Source: Neobacillus sp. WH10 (GTDB taxonomy: Bacteria > Bacillota > Bacilli > Bacillales > Cytobacillaceae). Taken from it: a DNA stretch of 64,000 bases. Each line of letters opens with the position of its first letter. Position 1 is the stretch's first letter. Where the stretch lies: contig NZ_CP126110.1 in assembly GCF_030123405.1 (NCBI RefSeq), positions 1,922,001 to 1,986,000 on the forward strand, written 5' to 3'. A model generated the notes under the pieces. The model worked only from the letters and a program-made list of their open reading frames with translations, had not been told where the DNA came from and ran no database searches. This document shows, one piece after another, positions 1-8,112 of the stretch. Position numbers and translations under genes: made by a program.

Positions 1-1541
1 GCTAACACAGCTGCCTCTATAATCGTTTCATCAGAAGGTTCTTTACTGCGAATCACTACATGAGAGCCTGGAATATCCTTCGTATGCAGCCAAATCTCAT
101 CCCTCGCCGCCAGCTTATTAGTCAAATAATCATTTTGCTTATTGTTTTTTCCTACAATAATATCCGTCCCATCTGAGGCAATAAAGTGATCCAGCACCGG
201 CTTAACATTCTGAATCTTCTTACCGTTTCGCTTCTGGCGTTCACGGATATAGCCGCCTTCGACAAGCTCCTCACGAATCTCCTGAATATCCTTTGGAGAG
301 GCAGCTTGGACCTGCTGCATTAAATTATCAAAATACGCAACTTCTTCACGAGCCTTTTCGATTTGTTCAACTACCACGGCAATAGCATTCTTCGCTTTTT
401 GGTATTTGGAGAAATACTTTTGAGCATTTTCAGATGGTGATTTTCTTGGATCAAGCGGAATCACCATTGTTCCTCCCAAATCATCATAATAATTGAGAAC
501 TTCGATTTCCTTCATACCCTTTTTTGCTGCGTATAGATTGGCTGTTAACAGTTCTCCATAACGCTGAAACTGCTCTGCCCGTTCCGCTTCTTTCAATGTA
601 TTCTCGAGCTTAACTATTTTTTTTTCATTCTTTTCTTTTTCATTGCTTATAAAGCGTTCAATATCATTTCCTTGCTGCTTAACCCGGTCTCGTTCTGCTT
701 TTCCAAAATAATAGCGGTCAAGCATTTCACTAAGAGTCTTGAAGGGTTTCATTTCACCCTTCATATGCTCAAGTGGGAAAAGATAAAACGATTCTTTTCC
801 ATTGGCTGATATTATCGAAGGCGAAATATCGCCCGATCCAATTTTATTAATCAAACGGATAAATGCCCCTGGGACAGTAGTGCGGTTTGCAAGACCACTT
901 TGAAAAATAACTTCCTTTGCAAAAATAGGTGAGATGCCTGCAAAATGCTCGACTAACTGGCGATCCACTTTTCCGCCAATAAAATCAACTGACCTTAATA
1001 CATCTTCTTCAACTGCTTCAAATGGATTTACCTTGTTTTGCTCTGGAGGGAAAATATAAGGCTGTCCAGGCAAAATTGCCCTGTGGCTGTTAACGGCAAA
1101 AGAGATATGTTTGATGCTATCAAGAATGACATTCCTCGTTTTATCAACCAAAACGATATTGCTGTGCCGGCCCATTATTTCAATAATTAATTGTTTATAG
1201 CTTATATCACCAATCTCATTCCGGCCCTTAATTTCAAAAATAATCATCCGGTCATTGTTAATCTGATAAAGATCCTCCAAAATGTAACCCTCAATATGCT
1301 TTCTAAGAAGCATACAAAACATAGGCGGTTCACTTGGATTGTCATAGGCTTCATTTGTAAGCTGCACTCGGGCATAACTTGGGTGAGCAGATAACAGAAG
1401 TTTTTGATTCACACCATTTGCGCGAATGGTAAGAATAACTTCATTTTTATAGGGTTGATGAACCTTGTTGATTCTTCCTCCTTTCAAGGAGAGAACAAGC
1501 TCATCGACCATAGCTTTTGTAAATAGACCATCAAATGACAT
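1..1541 (-). CDS. rqcH: RqcH/NFACT-family ribosome quality control protein (3' end outside window)
   Basis: Reading leftward from an ATG at 1541, the frame stays open for 513 codons to the window edge. The protein starts MSFDGLFTKAMVDEL, the typical start of the fibronectin-binding-like NFACT protein (YloA/RqcH). The family binds stalled 50S subunits with peptidyl-tRNA and recruits tRNA-Ala to add C-terminal alanine tails for degradation. Visible parts are the NFACT-N domain, a long charged helical coiled-coil middle (about residues 270-430), and the start of the NFACT-R domain with WLHTKDIPGSHVVIRS near the edge. An AAAGGATG-like ribosome site precedes the ATG. It is divergent from yloB. Only the last 50 to 60 residues should be missing. 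Confidence 0.95.
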   Translation of the reverse strand, partial: MSFDGLFTKAMVDELVLSLKGGRINKVHQPYKNEVILTIRANGVNQKLLLSAHPSYARVQLTNEAYDNPSEPPMFCMLLRKHIEGYILEDLYQINNDRMIIFEIKGRNEIGDISYKQLIIEIMGRHSNIVLVDKTRNVILDSIKHISFAVNSHRAILPGQPYIFPPEQNKVNPFEAVEEDVLRSVDFIGGKVDRQLVEHFAGISPIFAKEVIFQSGLANRTTVPGAFIRLINKIGSGDISPSIISANGKESFYLFPLEHMKGEMKPFKTLSEMLDRYYFGKAERDRVKQQGNDIERFISNEKEKNEKKIVKLENTLKEAERAEQFQRYGELLTANLYAAKKGMKEIEVLNYYDDLGGTMVIPLDPRKSPSENAQKYFSKYQKAKNAIAVVVEQIEKAREEVAYFDNLMQQVQAASPKDIQEIREELVEGGYIRERQKRNGKKIQNVKPVLDHFIASDGTDIIVGKNNKQNDYLTNKLAARDEIWLHTKDIPGSHVVIRSKEPSDETIIEAAVL

Positions 1542-1862
1542 CGAAAACATCCTTTTCTTCCAATATATAAATACATTCCTAATTAACGTGCAGTAGGATC
1601 CCCGCTTCTAGACTATGAGATGAAAAGTTCAGGATTAGTGGTGTTAAACTACACGTAAAAGCCCAATTGGTTTAATTAACAAACAGTGGGAAGGGAAATC
1701 TACCCATTGTTTGAAGTTTTTCACCTTATTATATCCTACTTATCTAATCACTGTCTTATTTTCCCTTGCAATAACGTTAATCATAGCATTTTTTTGGACG
1801 ACCCTGAATAAGCTTTCTTTAGAGCTAGTCTGAATGAATAAAGGGGGAAGTGAGATGGTCGG
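1542..1862. other. Divergent rqcH/yloB intergenic region with one inverted repeat
   Basis: These 321 bases separate two divergent genes and hold no credible ORF. The clearest structure is an inverted repeat, AAACAGTGGG at 1681-1690 against CCCATTGTTT at 1703-1712 (9 of 10 pairs, 12-base loop), followed on the plus strand by a short T-rich stretch. An AGGGGGAAGTGAG purine tract lies 10 to 20 bases before yloB. No sigma-A promoter with both boxes well matched was found on either strand, although promoters for both genes must lie here. Confidence 0.5.
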
Positions 1863-4541
1863 ATGAAATTCCATGAAATGAAGATAGAACAAGTAGAAAA
1901 GGCCTTAGAAACCGACTTTTCTTCTGGATTATCACAGGAAGAAGTAAAAAAGCGAATGAAACATCACGGTTTAAATGAATTACACGAGGGAGAAAAGCAA
2001 TCGGCTTTACTCTTATTTTTTAGTCAATTTAAAGATTTTATGGTCTTAGTGCTTCTTGCGGCGACCTTGATTTCCGGGTTACTCGGCGAATATATTGATG
2101 CTATTGCTATTATTGCAATTGTAATTATTAACGGCTGTCTTGGTTTTTACCAAGAACGGAGAGCGGAGAAATCACTGCAGGCATTGAAGGAACTATCGGC
2201 ACCACAGGTTTCAGTTCTTCGAGATGGAAAATGGATAAAAGTTCCTTCAAAGGAAATTGTGATTGGTGATATTTTGAAGTTTGCCAGCGGAGACAGAATT
2301 GGTGCTGATGTTCGAATCATTGAATCTAAAAGCTTAGAAATTGAAGAATCTGCTTTAACAGGTGAATCTGTCCCTGTATCTAAACATATTGACAGTTTAA
2401 CCAATCCTAATCCAGGAATCGGTGATATGGAAAATATCGCCTTCATGAGCACGATGATAACGAGGGGCAGCGGGGTAGGAGTTGTCATTTCCACAGGAAT
2501 GAAAACAGCAATGGGACAAATTGCTGATTTACTCCAAAATGCCGAGTCACAAGAAACACCATTGCAGCGCCGGTTAGAGCAGTTGGGGAAAATTTTAATA
2601 ACAGTTGCCTTACTCTTAACCGTACTTGTCGTTGTAGTGGGTGTATTACGTGGACACGAATTATATGAAATGTTTTTAGCAGGTGTTTCTCTTGCAGTTG
2701 CGGCGATACCTGAAGGGCTGCCAGCGATTGTAACTGTAGCCTTATCTCTTGGTGTTCAAAAAATGATTAGGAAAAATGCAATTGTCAGGAAGCTGCCTGC
2801 AGTTGAAACCCTTGGCTGTGCCTCGGTTATTTGCTCCGACAAAACAGGTACGATGACGCAAAATAAAATGACCGTTACACACCTTTGGAGCGGTGGTCAA
2901 ACGTGGAGCGTTGATGGTGTTGGATACCAGCCAAAAGGGAATTTTTATCGGAACAAACAAACAGTTCAACCTAAGCATGAAAAAGCCTTGCAGCAAATGC
3001 TGATTTTCGGAATGCTATGTAACCATTCGGACCTGGTTTTAAAGGATGATGATTTCACACTAGATGGTGATCCCACGGAAGGTGCTTTACTGGTAAGTGC
3101 AATGAAAGCCGGCTTTAATCGCCAAAAATTATTAGATGAGTTTACGATTATTAATGAATTCCCATTTGACTCCGCCAGAAAAATGATGAGTATTCATGTT
3201 AAAGACAAGCAAGGCCGCCATTTCATCATTACAAAAGGTGCACCTGACGTCATTTTAGGTATTTGTGAATCGATCCTTTGGGATGAGCGAACACAATATT
3301 TAAATAAAGACACACATATAAAGGTTCAAGACGCGATAGATGGTCTTGCTTCACAGGCACTCCGAACGATTGCGATTGCATATAAGTCAATACCGGCTAA
3401 CACCATTATCTTAAGTGAGCAGGAAGCAGAGAAAAAATTAACCTTTATTGGTGTCCAAGGCATGATCGATCCACCAAGACCTGAAGTAAAAACTGCGGTA
3501 CAAGAATGTAAGGAAGCTGGGATTAAAACAGTCATGATTACCGGTGACCATGTGATCACAGCAAAAGCAATTGCTTCCCAGTTAGGGATTTTAACGAAAA
3601 AGAGCAGGGTGCTTGACGGCAAAACATTATCTAATATGCCGGTAGAAGAGCTTGAAGAAGTCGTCGATGATGTATCTGTTTTTGCAAGGGTTTCTCCTGA
3701 ACATAAACTGAAAATTGTCAAAGCATTACAAAATCGCGGACATATTGTGGCGATGACAGGTGATGGTGTGAATGATGCTCCTGCCATCAAAGCGGCAGAT
3801 ATTGGTGTAGCGATGGGGATAACCGGGACAGATGTCGCGAAGGAAGCATCAGCACTCGTTTTGTTAGACGATAATTTTGCTACCATTAAGGCTGCAATAA
3901 AAGAGGGCAGGAATATCTACGAAAATATCCGTAAATTTGTTCGCTACCTGCTGGCATCCAATGTGGGTGAAATATTGGTAATGTTGTTTGCAATGGTACT
4001 TGCGTTGCCACTTCCCCTAGTACCAATCCAAATCTTATGGGTCAATTTGGTGACGGACGGTCTGCCGGCAATGGCACTCGGTCTCGATCGTCCAGAGGAA
4101 AACGTGATGAAAAGGGGACCTCGCAGTCCAAATGAAGGTGTCTTTTCACGTGGATTAGGCTGGAAGGTGGTATCGCGCGGCTTCTTAATTGGTCTTGTTA
4201 CACTATTAGCCTTCATCATTGTGTATCATAACGACCATTCACAGCTGCCATATGCTCAGACTGTTGCCTTTGCGACCCTTGTTATGGCCCAGCTTATTCA
4301 TGTATTTGATTGCCGCAGTGAAAAATCTGTCCTCTCTAGAAACCCTTTTGGGAATCAATATCTTGTTTGGGCTGTTATCTCTTCGCTCGTGTTAATGTTG
4401 GTTGTCATTTATTATCCGCCATTACAGCCAATTTTCCACACATTGCCGATTGCAGCAAAAGATTGGTTGTTGATTGTTGGACTATCTTCAATTCCAACTT
4501 TTTTACTAGCCGGGTCATTTTTGTTAAGAAAAACAAAATAA
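1863..4541 (+). CDS. yloB: Calcium-transporting P-type ATPase (SERCA-like, type IIA)
   Basis: An 892-residue P2A ATPase, close in length and sequence to B. subtilis YloB, which moves Ca2+ across the membrane and is linked to spore germination and heat resistance. It has an N-terminal cation ATPase domain (KFHEMKIEQVEKAL), the actuator motif LTGES, the phosphorylation motif DKTGTMT with Asp about 326, the nucleotide domain motif KGAPD, the hinge TGDGVNDAPA, and the M4 ion-site segment AAIPEGLPA. About ten membrane helices are expected. The ATG at 1863 matches the family start, though its SD is distant (GGGGG about 16 bases away). It is monocistronic, with a strong terminator 16 bases after the stop. 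Confidence 0.96.
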   Translation: MKFHEMKIEQVEKALETDFSSGLSQEEVKKRMKHHGLNELHEGEKQSALLLFFSQFKDFMVLVLLAATLISGLLGEYIDAIAIIAIVIINGCLGFYQERRAEKSLQALKELSAPQVSVLRDGKWIKVPSKEIVIGDILKFASGDRIGADVRIIESKSLEIEESALTGESVPVSKHIDSLTNPNPGIGDMENIAFMSTMITRGSGVGVVISTGMKTAMGQIADLLQNAESQETPLQRRLEQLGKILITVALLLTVLVVVVGVLRGHELYEMFLAGVSLAVAAIPEGLPAIVTVALSLGVQKMIRKNAIVRKLPAVETLGCASVICSDKTGTMTQNKMTVTHLWSGGQTWSVDGVGYQPKGNFYRNKQTVQPKHEKALQQMLIFGMLCNHSDLVLKDDDFTLDGDPTEGALLVSAMKAGFNRQKLLDEFTIINEFPFDSARKMMSIHVKDKQGRHFIITKGAPDVILGICESILWDERTQYLNKDTHIKVQDAIDGLASQALRTIAIAYKSIPANTIILSEQEAEKKLTFIGVQGMIDPPRPEVKTAVQECKEAGIKTVMITGDHVITAKAIASQLGILTKKSRVLDGKTLSNMPVEELEEVVDDVSVFARVSPEHKLKIVKALQNRGHIVAMTGDGVNDAPAIKAADIGVAMGITGTDVAKEASALVLLDDNFATIKAAIKEGRNIYENIRKFVRYLLASNVGEILVMLFAMVLALPLPLVPIQILWVNLVTDGLPAMALGLDRPEENVMKRGPRSPNEGVFSRGLGWKVVSRGFLIGLVTLLAFIIVYHNDHSQLPYAQTVAFATLVMAQLIHVFDCRSEKSVLSRNPFGNQYLVWAVISSLVLMLVVIYYPPLQPIFHTLPIAAKDWLLIVGLSSIPTFLLAGSFLLRKTK

Positions 4542-4556
4542 AGTATGGTATAATCC

Positions 4557-4597
4557 AAAAGGTAATAGAAACCATTCTATTACCTTTTGTCTTTTTT
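4557..4597 (+). terminator. Intrinsic terminator after yloB
   Basis: A perfect 12-bp stem, AAAAGGTAATAG (4557-4568) with CTATTACCTTTT (4577-4588), has an 8-base loop and is followed by GTCTTTTTT. A TGGTATAAT extended -10-like sequence (4546-4554) lies directly upstream. Confidence 0.9.
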
Positions 4598-4644
4598 AAT
4601 TACATAGAAAGCCGATCATTTTTCAAAGATTGGATGTGCACGTA

Positions 4645-5520
4645 ATGGTTATAAGTATGACAGGCTTTGGCAGAGGAAAGGCCGTCTCTGGAGCCTTCTC
4701 AGTAAATGTGGAAGTAAAAACAGTCAATCACCGATTTTCTGAAATAAATATTCGGATGCCAAGACAGCTTTTAAAAATAGAAGATAAAATAAAAAAGAAA
4801 CTTAATCAGTATATCCGCCGCGGCAGGGTAGAGGTTTATGTAAGTGTTGAAGGAGAAGGGGTCGTCAGTCGCAAAGTTCACGTTGATTGGAAGCTGATTG
4901 AAGAATATTATCAATTCATTGAGCAGGCGCGAAATAAATATGGGATAGAAGGAACAATCACTTTAAGGGATTTGCTTAATCGTACAGACCTCTTACATAT
5001 TGAAGAAAGTGAAGCTGGTAATGAAGAAATTGAGAATTTGGTTCTTTCTGCTGTGGAAGAAGCCGTGATATTACTTAGAAAAATGCGAATGGCCGAAGGG
5101 GAAGAATTGAAAAAAGATTTGCTTGCTATTTCATCTCAATTAGAGGTAAATGTATTTGAACTTCAGAAATTTGCTCCGCTTGTTGTTCAATCTTTTAAAG
5201 AGCGACTAACGAAAAGGATGCAGGAGTTTGTCAATGGACAATTAGATGAAACGCGAATTTTAACAGAAGTAGCTGTTTTTGCTGATAAAGCAGATATTAA
5301 TGAAGAAATTACCCGCTTAAAAAGCCATATTCAACAATTCTTGCAAACTTTAAATGATCAAGAGCCTATTGGCAGAAAACTCGATTTTATCGTTCAGGAA
5401 ATGAACAGAGAAGCGAATACGATTGGTTCAAAAGCAAATGATTCTAATATCGCCAAAAAGGTTGTCGAGATAAAAAGTTTACTTGAAAAATTGAAAGAAC
5501 AGGTTCAGAATATCGAATAG
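4645..5520 (+). CDS. yloC: YicC/YloC-family endoribonuclease
   Basis: The protein begins MVISMTGFGRGKA, the hallmark N-terminus of the YicC family, so the ATG at 4645 is chosen over an in-frame ATG at 4630 that only adds MDVHV. It has 291 residues, the normal length. YicC proteins are Mn2+-dependent endoribonucleases implicated in sRNA and mRNA turnover. The YicC N-terminal domain is followed by the conserved C-terminal DUF1732 segment with ADKADINEEITRLKSHI and GRKLDFIVQEMNREANTIGS. The ribosome site is weak. It opens the yloC-remA-gmk-rpoZ group, the same order as B. subtilis. Confidence 0.93.
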   Translation: MVISMTGFGRGKAVSGAFSVNVEVKTVNHRFSEINIRMPRQLLKIEDKIKKKLNQYIRRGRVEVYVSVEGEGVVSRKVHVDWKLIEEYYQFIEQARNKYGIEGTITLRDLLNRTDLLHIEESEAGNEEIENLVLSAVEEAVILLRKMRMAEGEELKKDLLAISSQLEVNVFELQKFAPLVVQSFKERLTKRMQEFVNGQLDETRILTEVAVFADKADINEEITRLKSHIQQFLQTLNDQEPIGRKLDFIVQEMNREANTIGSKANDSNIAKKVVEIKSLLEKLKEQVQNIE

Positions 5521-5581
5521 GACTTGTTTAGAAACTGTTTAACACGGTCAAAATATATTATTGATGATTGGATGAGTGACC

Positions 5582-5845
5582 ATGTCGATTAAATTAATTA
5601 ATATTGGATTTGGGAATATCGTTTCTGCCAATCGTATTATTTCCATTGTCAGCCCGGAATCAGCACCAATTAAAAGAATTATCCAGGATGCCCGGGATCG
5701 GGGCTCGTTAATAGATGCTACATACGGACGACGTACACGAGCAGTGATCGTCATGGATAGTGACCATGTCATTCTATCAGCTGTACAGCCTGAAACGGTT
5801 GCCAATCGCTTAACGGACCGTGATGAAACTATTGATGAAGGGTAG
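5582..5845 (+). CDS. remA: Extracellular matrix regulator RemA (DUF370)
   Basis: An 87-residue protein starting MSIKLINIGFGNIVSANR, nearly identical to B. subtilis RemA, a DNA-binding activator of biofilm matrix and osmoprotection operons that forms ring-like oligomers. Characteristic strings are SPESAPIKRIIQDARDRG and DATYGRRTRAV. The ATG at 5582 is preferred to the GTG at 5576 because GGATGAG gives usable spacing and MTIK/MSIK is the family start. It lies between yloC and gmk, probably in one transcript. Its position immediately before gmk is conserved in bacilli. Confidence 0.95.
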   Translation: MSIKLINIGFGNIVSANRIISIVSPESAPIKRIIQDARDRGSLIDATYGRRTRAVIVMDSDHVILSAVQPETVANRLTDRDETIDEG

Positions 5846-5856
5846 GATTTTAAAAT

Positions 5857-6471
5857 ATGCAGGAAAAAGGATTGCTGATTGTACTTTCCGGGCCGTCTGG
5901 GGTTGGAAAAGGAACGGTTCGAAAAGAAATTTTTTCACATCCCGAAACAGCTTTTGAATACTCGATTTCTATGACAACTCGCGTACCACGCGCGGGGGAA
6001 GTGAATGGGATAGATTATTTTTTTAAAACAAGAGAAGAATTTGAACAATTAATCGAGCAGGGAAAGCTTTTAGAGTACGCTGAATTTGTCGGTAACTATT
6101 ACGGTACCCCTGTTGATTATGTCCGTGAAACTTTAGATGCTGGGAAAGATGTCTTTTTAGAAATTGAAGTAAAGGGTGCCCGTCAGGTCCGGGAAAAATT
6201 TCCTGAAGGGTTATTTATTTTCTTGATGCCGCCAAGTCTAACCGAATTAAAGAATCGAATTGTGACTAGAGGAACAGAAACAGAGGATATCATTCAAAAT
6301 CGAATGTTATCTGCACGTGAAGAAATTGAAATGATGGAATTATATGATTATGTCGTTGAAAATGACCAGGTGGAACTCGCATGTGAACGTGTGAAGGCGA
6401 TTGTAACAGCTGAGCATTGCCGCAGAGAAAGAGTAGAACATCGCTATAAAAAATTGCTGGAGGTTGAATAA
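5857..6471 (+). CDS. gmk: Guanylate kinase
   Basis: A 204-residue enzyme that phosphorylates GMP to GDP with ATP. The P-loop is SGPSGVGKGTV (about residues 11-21), followed by the GMP-binding segment TTRVPRAGEVNGIDYFF, EYAEFVGNYYGTP, and the lid region with IQNRMLSAREEIE. Length is normal. It starts 11 bases after remA, and its stop is followed at once by rpoZ. The ribosome site (TAGGATTTT) is modest, which suggests coupling to upstream translation. Confidence 0.97.
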   Translation: MQEKGLLIVLSGPSGVGKGTVRKEIFSHPETAFEYSISMTTRVPRAGEVNGIDYFFKTREEFEQLIEQGKLLEYAEFVGNYYGTPVDYVRETLDAGKDVFLEIEVKGARQVREKFPEGLFIFLMPPSLTELKNRIVTRGTETEDIIQNRMLSAREEIEMMELYDYVVENDQVELACERVKAIVTAEHCRRERVEHRYKKLLEVE

Positions 6472-6472
6472 T

Positions 6473-6691
6473 ATGTTATATCCGTCTATTGATTCACTAC
6501 TAGAAAAAATTGATTCAAAATATTCCCTTGTCTCCGTTGCCGCGAAGCGTGCACGTGTAATGTCACAGGTAAGAGACGAAAGATTACCAAAATATGTTTC
6601 CTATAAATGTGTTGGAAGAGCATTAGAGGAAATTTATAGTGGTGAGCTTACCTATCGTATTTCCAAAAAAGCTGAAACATCTGCTGAGTAA
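6473..6691 (+). CDS. rpoZ: RNA polymerase omega subunit
   Basis: A 72-residue protein beginning MLYPSIDSLLEKIDSKYSLV, with the conserved core VAAKRAR and a GRALEEI motif, matching bacillar omega. Omega helps assemble and stabilise beta-prime in RNA polymerase. The ATG at 6473 is chosen over an in-frame TTG at 6464 because GGAGG (6459-6463) lies 9 bases upstream; that SD lies inside the end of gmk. A bulged hairpin terminator follows the gene. Confidence 0.95.
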   Translation: MLYPSIDSLLEKIDSKYSLVSVAAKRARVMSQVRDERLPKYVSYKCVGRALEEIYSGELTYRISKKAETSAE

Positions 6692-6732
6692 TCATTGAGG
6701 CTTTGCATGAAATAGATCAAAGTATGAAAGAA

Positions 6733-6776
6733 GGACTGACAACAAAGGAAAACTCCTAAAAGTGTCAGCCTTTTTT
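6733..6776 (+). terminator. Intrinsic terminator after rpoZ
   Basis: GGACTGACA (6733-6741) pairs with TGTCAGCC (6763-6770) with one bulged A. An inner AGGA/TCCT pairing lies inside the loop, and TTTTTT follows. It ends the yloC-rpoZ group. Confidence 0.85.
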
Positions 6777-6885
6777 ATTTGCCTTTCAGGAAACTTGCCG
6801 AAAATGAAAGGAAAATGATGAAAATTTAATGCAGTTCTAGCATAATAAAAAGAAGATAACGTGGACGAGAAGTGAGGGATTTAAG

Positions 6886-8112
6886 GTGATGATCAACGAT
6901 AAAAAAATTTTATTATGTGTTACGGGAGGTATTGCTGTGTATAAAGCCGCAGCCTTAACAAGTAAACTTGTTCAAGCTGGGGCAAAAGTTAAGGTGATTT
7001 TAAGTGAATCTGCAGAAAAATTTGTTACCCCTTTAACCTTTCAGGCATTATCCCGCAATGAAGTATTTACTGATACCTTTGATGAAAAAAATCCGCATGT
7101 AATTGCCCATATTGATTTGGCTGACTGGGCAGATTTAATTTTGATTGCCCCTGCAACTGCCAATACGATTGCCAAAATAGCTGCCGGAATTGCCGATAAT
7201 ATGATTACCACTACATTGCTTGCTGCAACCGCACCTGTGTGGATTGCTCCTGCTATGAATGTGCATATGTATGACCATCCTGCAGTGAAAAAAAACCTAT
7301 CCATTTTGGCTGAGTATGGGTATCAATTTATCGAACCAAGCGAAGGTTATCTAGCCTGTGGTTATGTCGGCAGGGGACGCCTGGAAGAGCCTGAAAAAAT
7401 TGTAGAGTTGATCCAAAGATTTTTTGCCAAAGATGAACGAAGATATCTTAAAGGAAAAACGGTGGTCGTTACCGCGGGTCCTACAAGGGAAAAAATTGAC
7501 CCAGTCCGCTTTATCTCCAATCTTTCAACTGGAAAAATGGGCTTTGCCATTGCTGAAGAAGCGAAAAAACAAGGTGCTGATGTTATCTTAATTTCCGGAC
7601 CTGTCCAAATAGCAGCACCTGCCGGTGTGGAACTAGTAAAGGTAGAGACTGCAGACGAAATGTATAACGCCGTGTTGAAATACTATGAATCAGCGGATAT
7701 TGTAATTAAAACTGCAGCAGTCGCTGACTATCGTCCAAAAGTTACCTATGATCAGAAGGTGAAAAAGCAAGAAGGCGACGCAAAAATCGATCTTGAAAGA
7801 ACAAAAGATATTCTATTCGAACTAGGGCAAAGAAAAAAGAATCAAGTACTTGTAGGCTTTGCCGCAGAGACTGAAAACCTACAAGAATATGCTAGAAAAA
7901 AATTAACAAAGAAAAATGCTGATATGATTGTGGCGAATAATGTGAAAGCTTCTGGTGCCGGTTTCGGGACAAATACAAACATTGTCACCCTTTTCAAGCG
8001 TTCCGGAGAGGTTACCGAATTGCCGCTTATGTCAAAAGCAGATGTTGCAGAAAAGATTATCGAAGAAGTTACTTCACTTTTGAAGGATATGGACCAAAAT
8101 GGAAATTGCTAG
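6886..8112 (+). CDS. coaBC: Bifunctional phosphopantothenoylcysteine decarboxylase / phosphopantothenate-cysteine ligase
   Basis: A 408-residue fusion catalysing two consecutive steps of coenzyme A synthesis. The N-terminal flavoprotein decarboxylase (about residues 5-180) has the FMN-site start LLCVTGGIAVYKA, the PAMN motif (WIAPAMNVHMYDHPA) and the active-site Cys segment GYLACGYVGRG. The C-terminal CTP-dependent ligase (about residues 190-400) has VVVTAGPTREKIDPVRFISN and KTAAVADYRPK. It starts with GTG at 6886, with ATG 6889 as an alternative; GAGGG lies upstream. Its end overlaps priA by 14 bases, so the two are translationally coupled. Confidence 0.96.
   Translation: MMINDKKILLCVTGGIAVYKAAALTSKLVQAGAKVKVILSESAEKFVTPLTFQALSRNEVFTDTFDEKNPHVIAHIDLADWADLILIAPATANTIAKIAAGIADNMITTTLLAATAPVWIAPAMNVHMYDHPAVKKNLSILAEYGYQFIEPSEGYLACGYVGRGRLEEPEKIVELIQRFFAKDERRYLKGKTVVVTAGPTREKIDPVRFISNLSTGKMGFAIAEEAKKQGADVILISGPVQIAAPAGVELVKVETADEMYNAVLKYYESADIVIKTAAVADYRPKVTYDQKVKKQEGDAKIDLERTKDILFELGQRKKNQVLVGFAAETENLQEYARKKLTKKNADMIVANNVKASGAGFGTNTNIVTLFKRSGEVTELPLMSKADVAEKIIEEVTSLLKDMDQNGNC

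Noticed and set aside
3326..3886. A 186-codon minus-strand open frame inside yloB
   Set aside because: It lies wholly within a strongly conserved P-type ATPase, is Ser/Thr/Ile-rich low-meaning sequence, and has no ribosome site. It is a mirror of the real coding frame.
4367..4645. A 92-codon plus-strand frame spanning the yloB end and the terminator
   Set aside because: It overlaps yloB out of frame and crosses a strong terminator; it has no ribosome site and no recognisable product.
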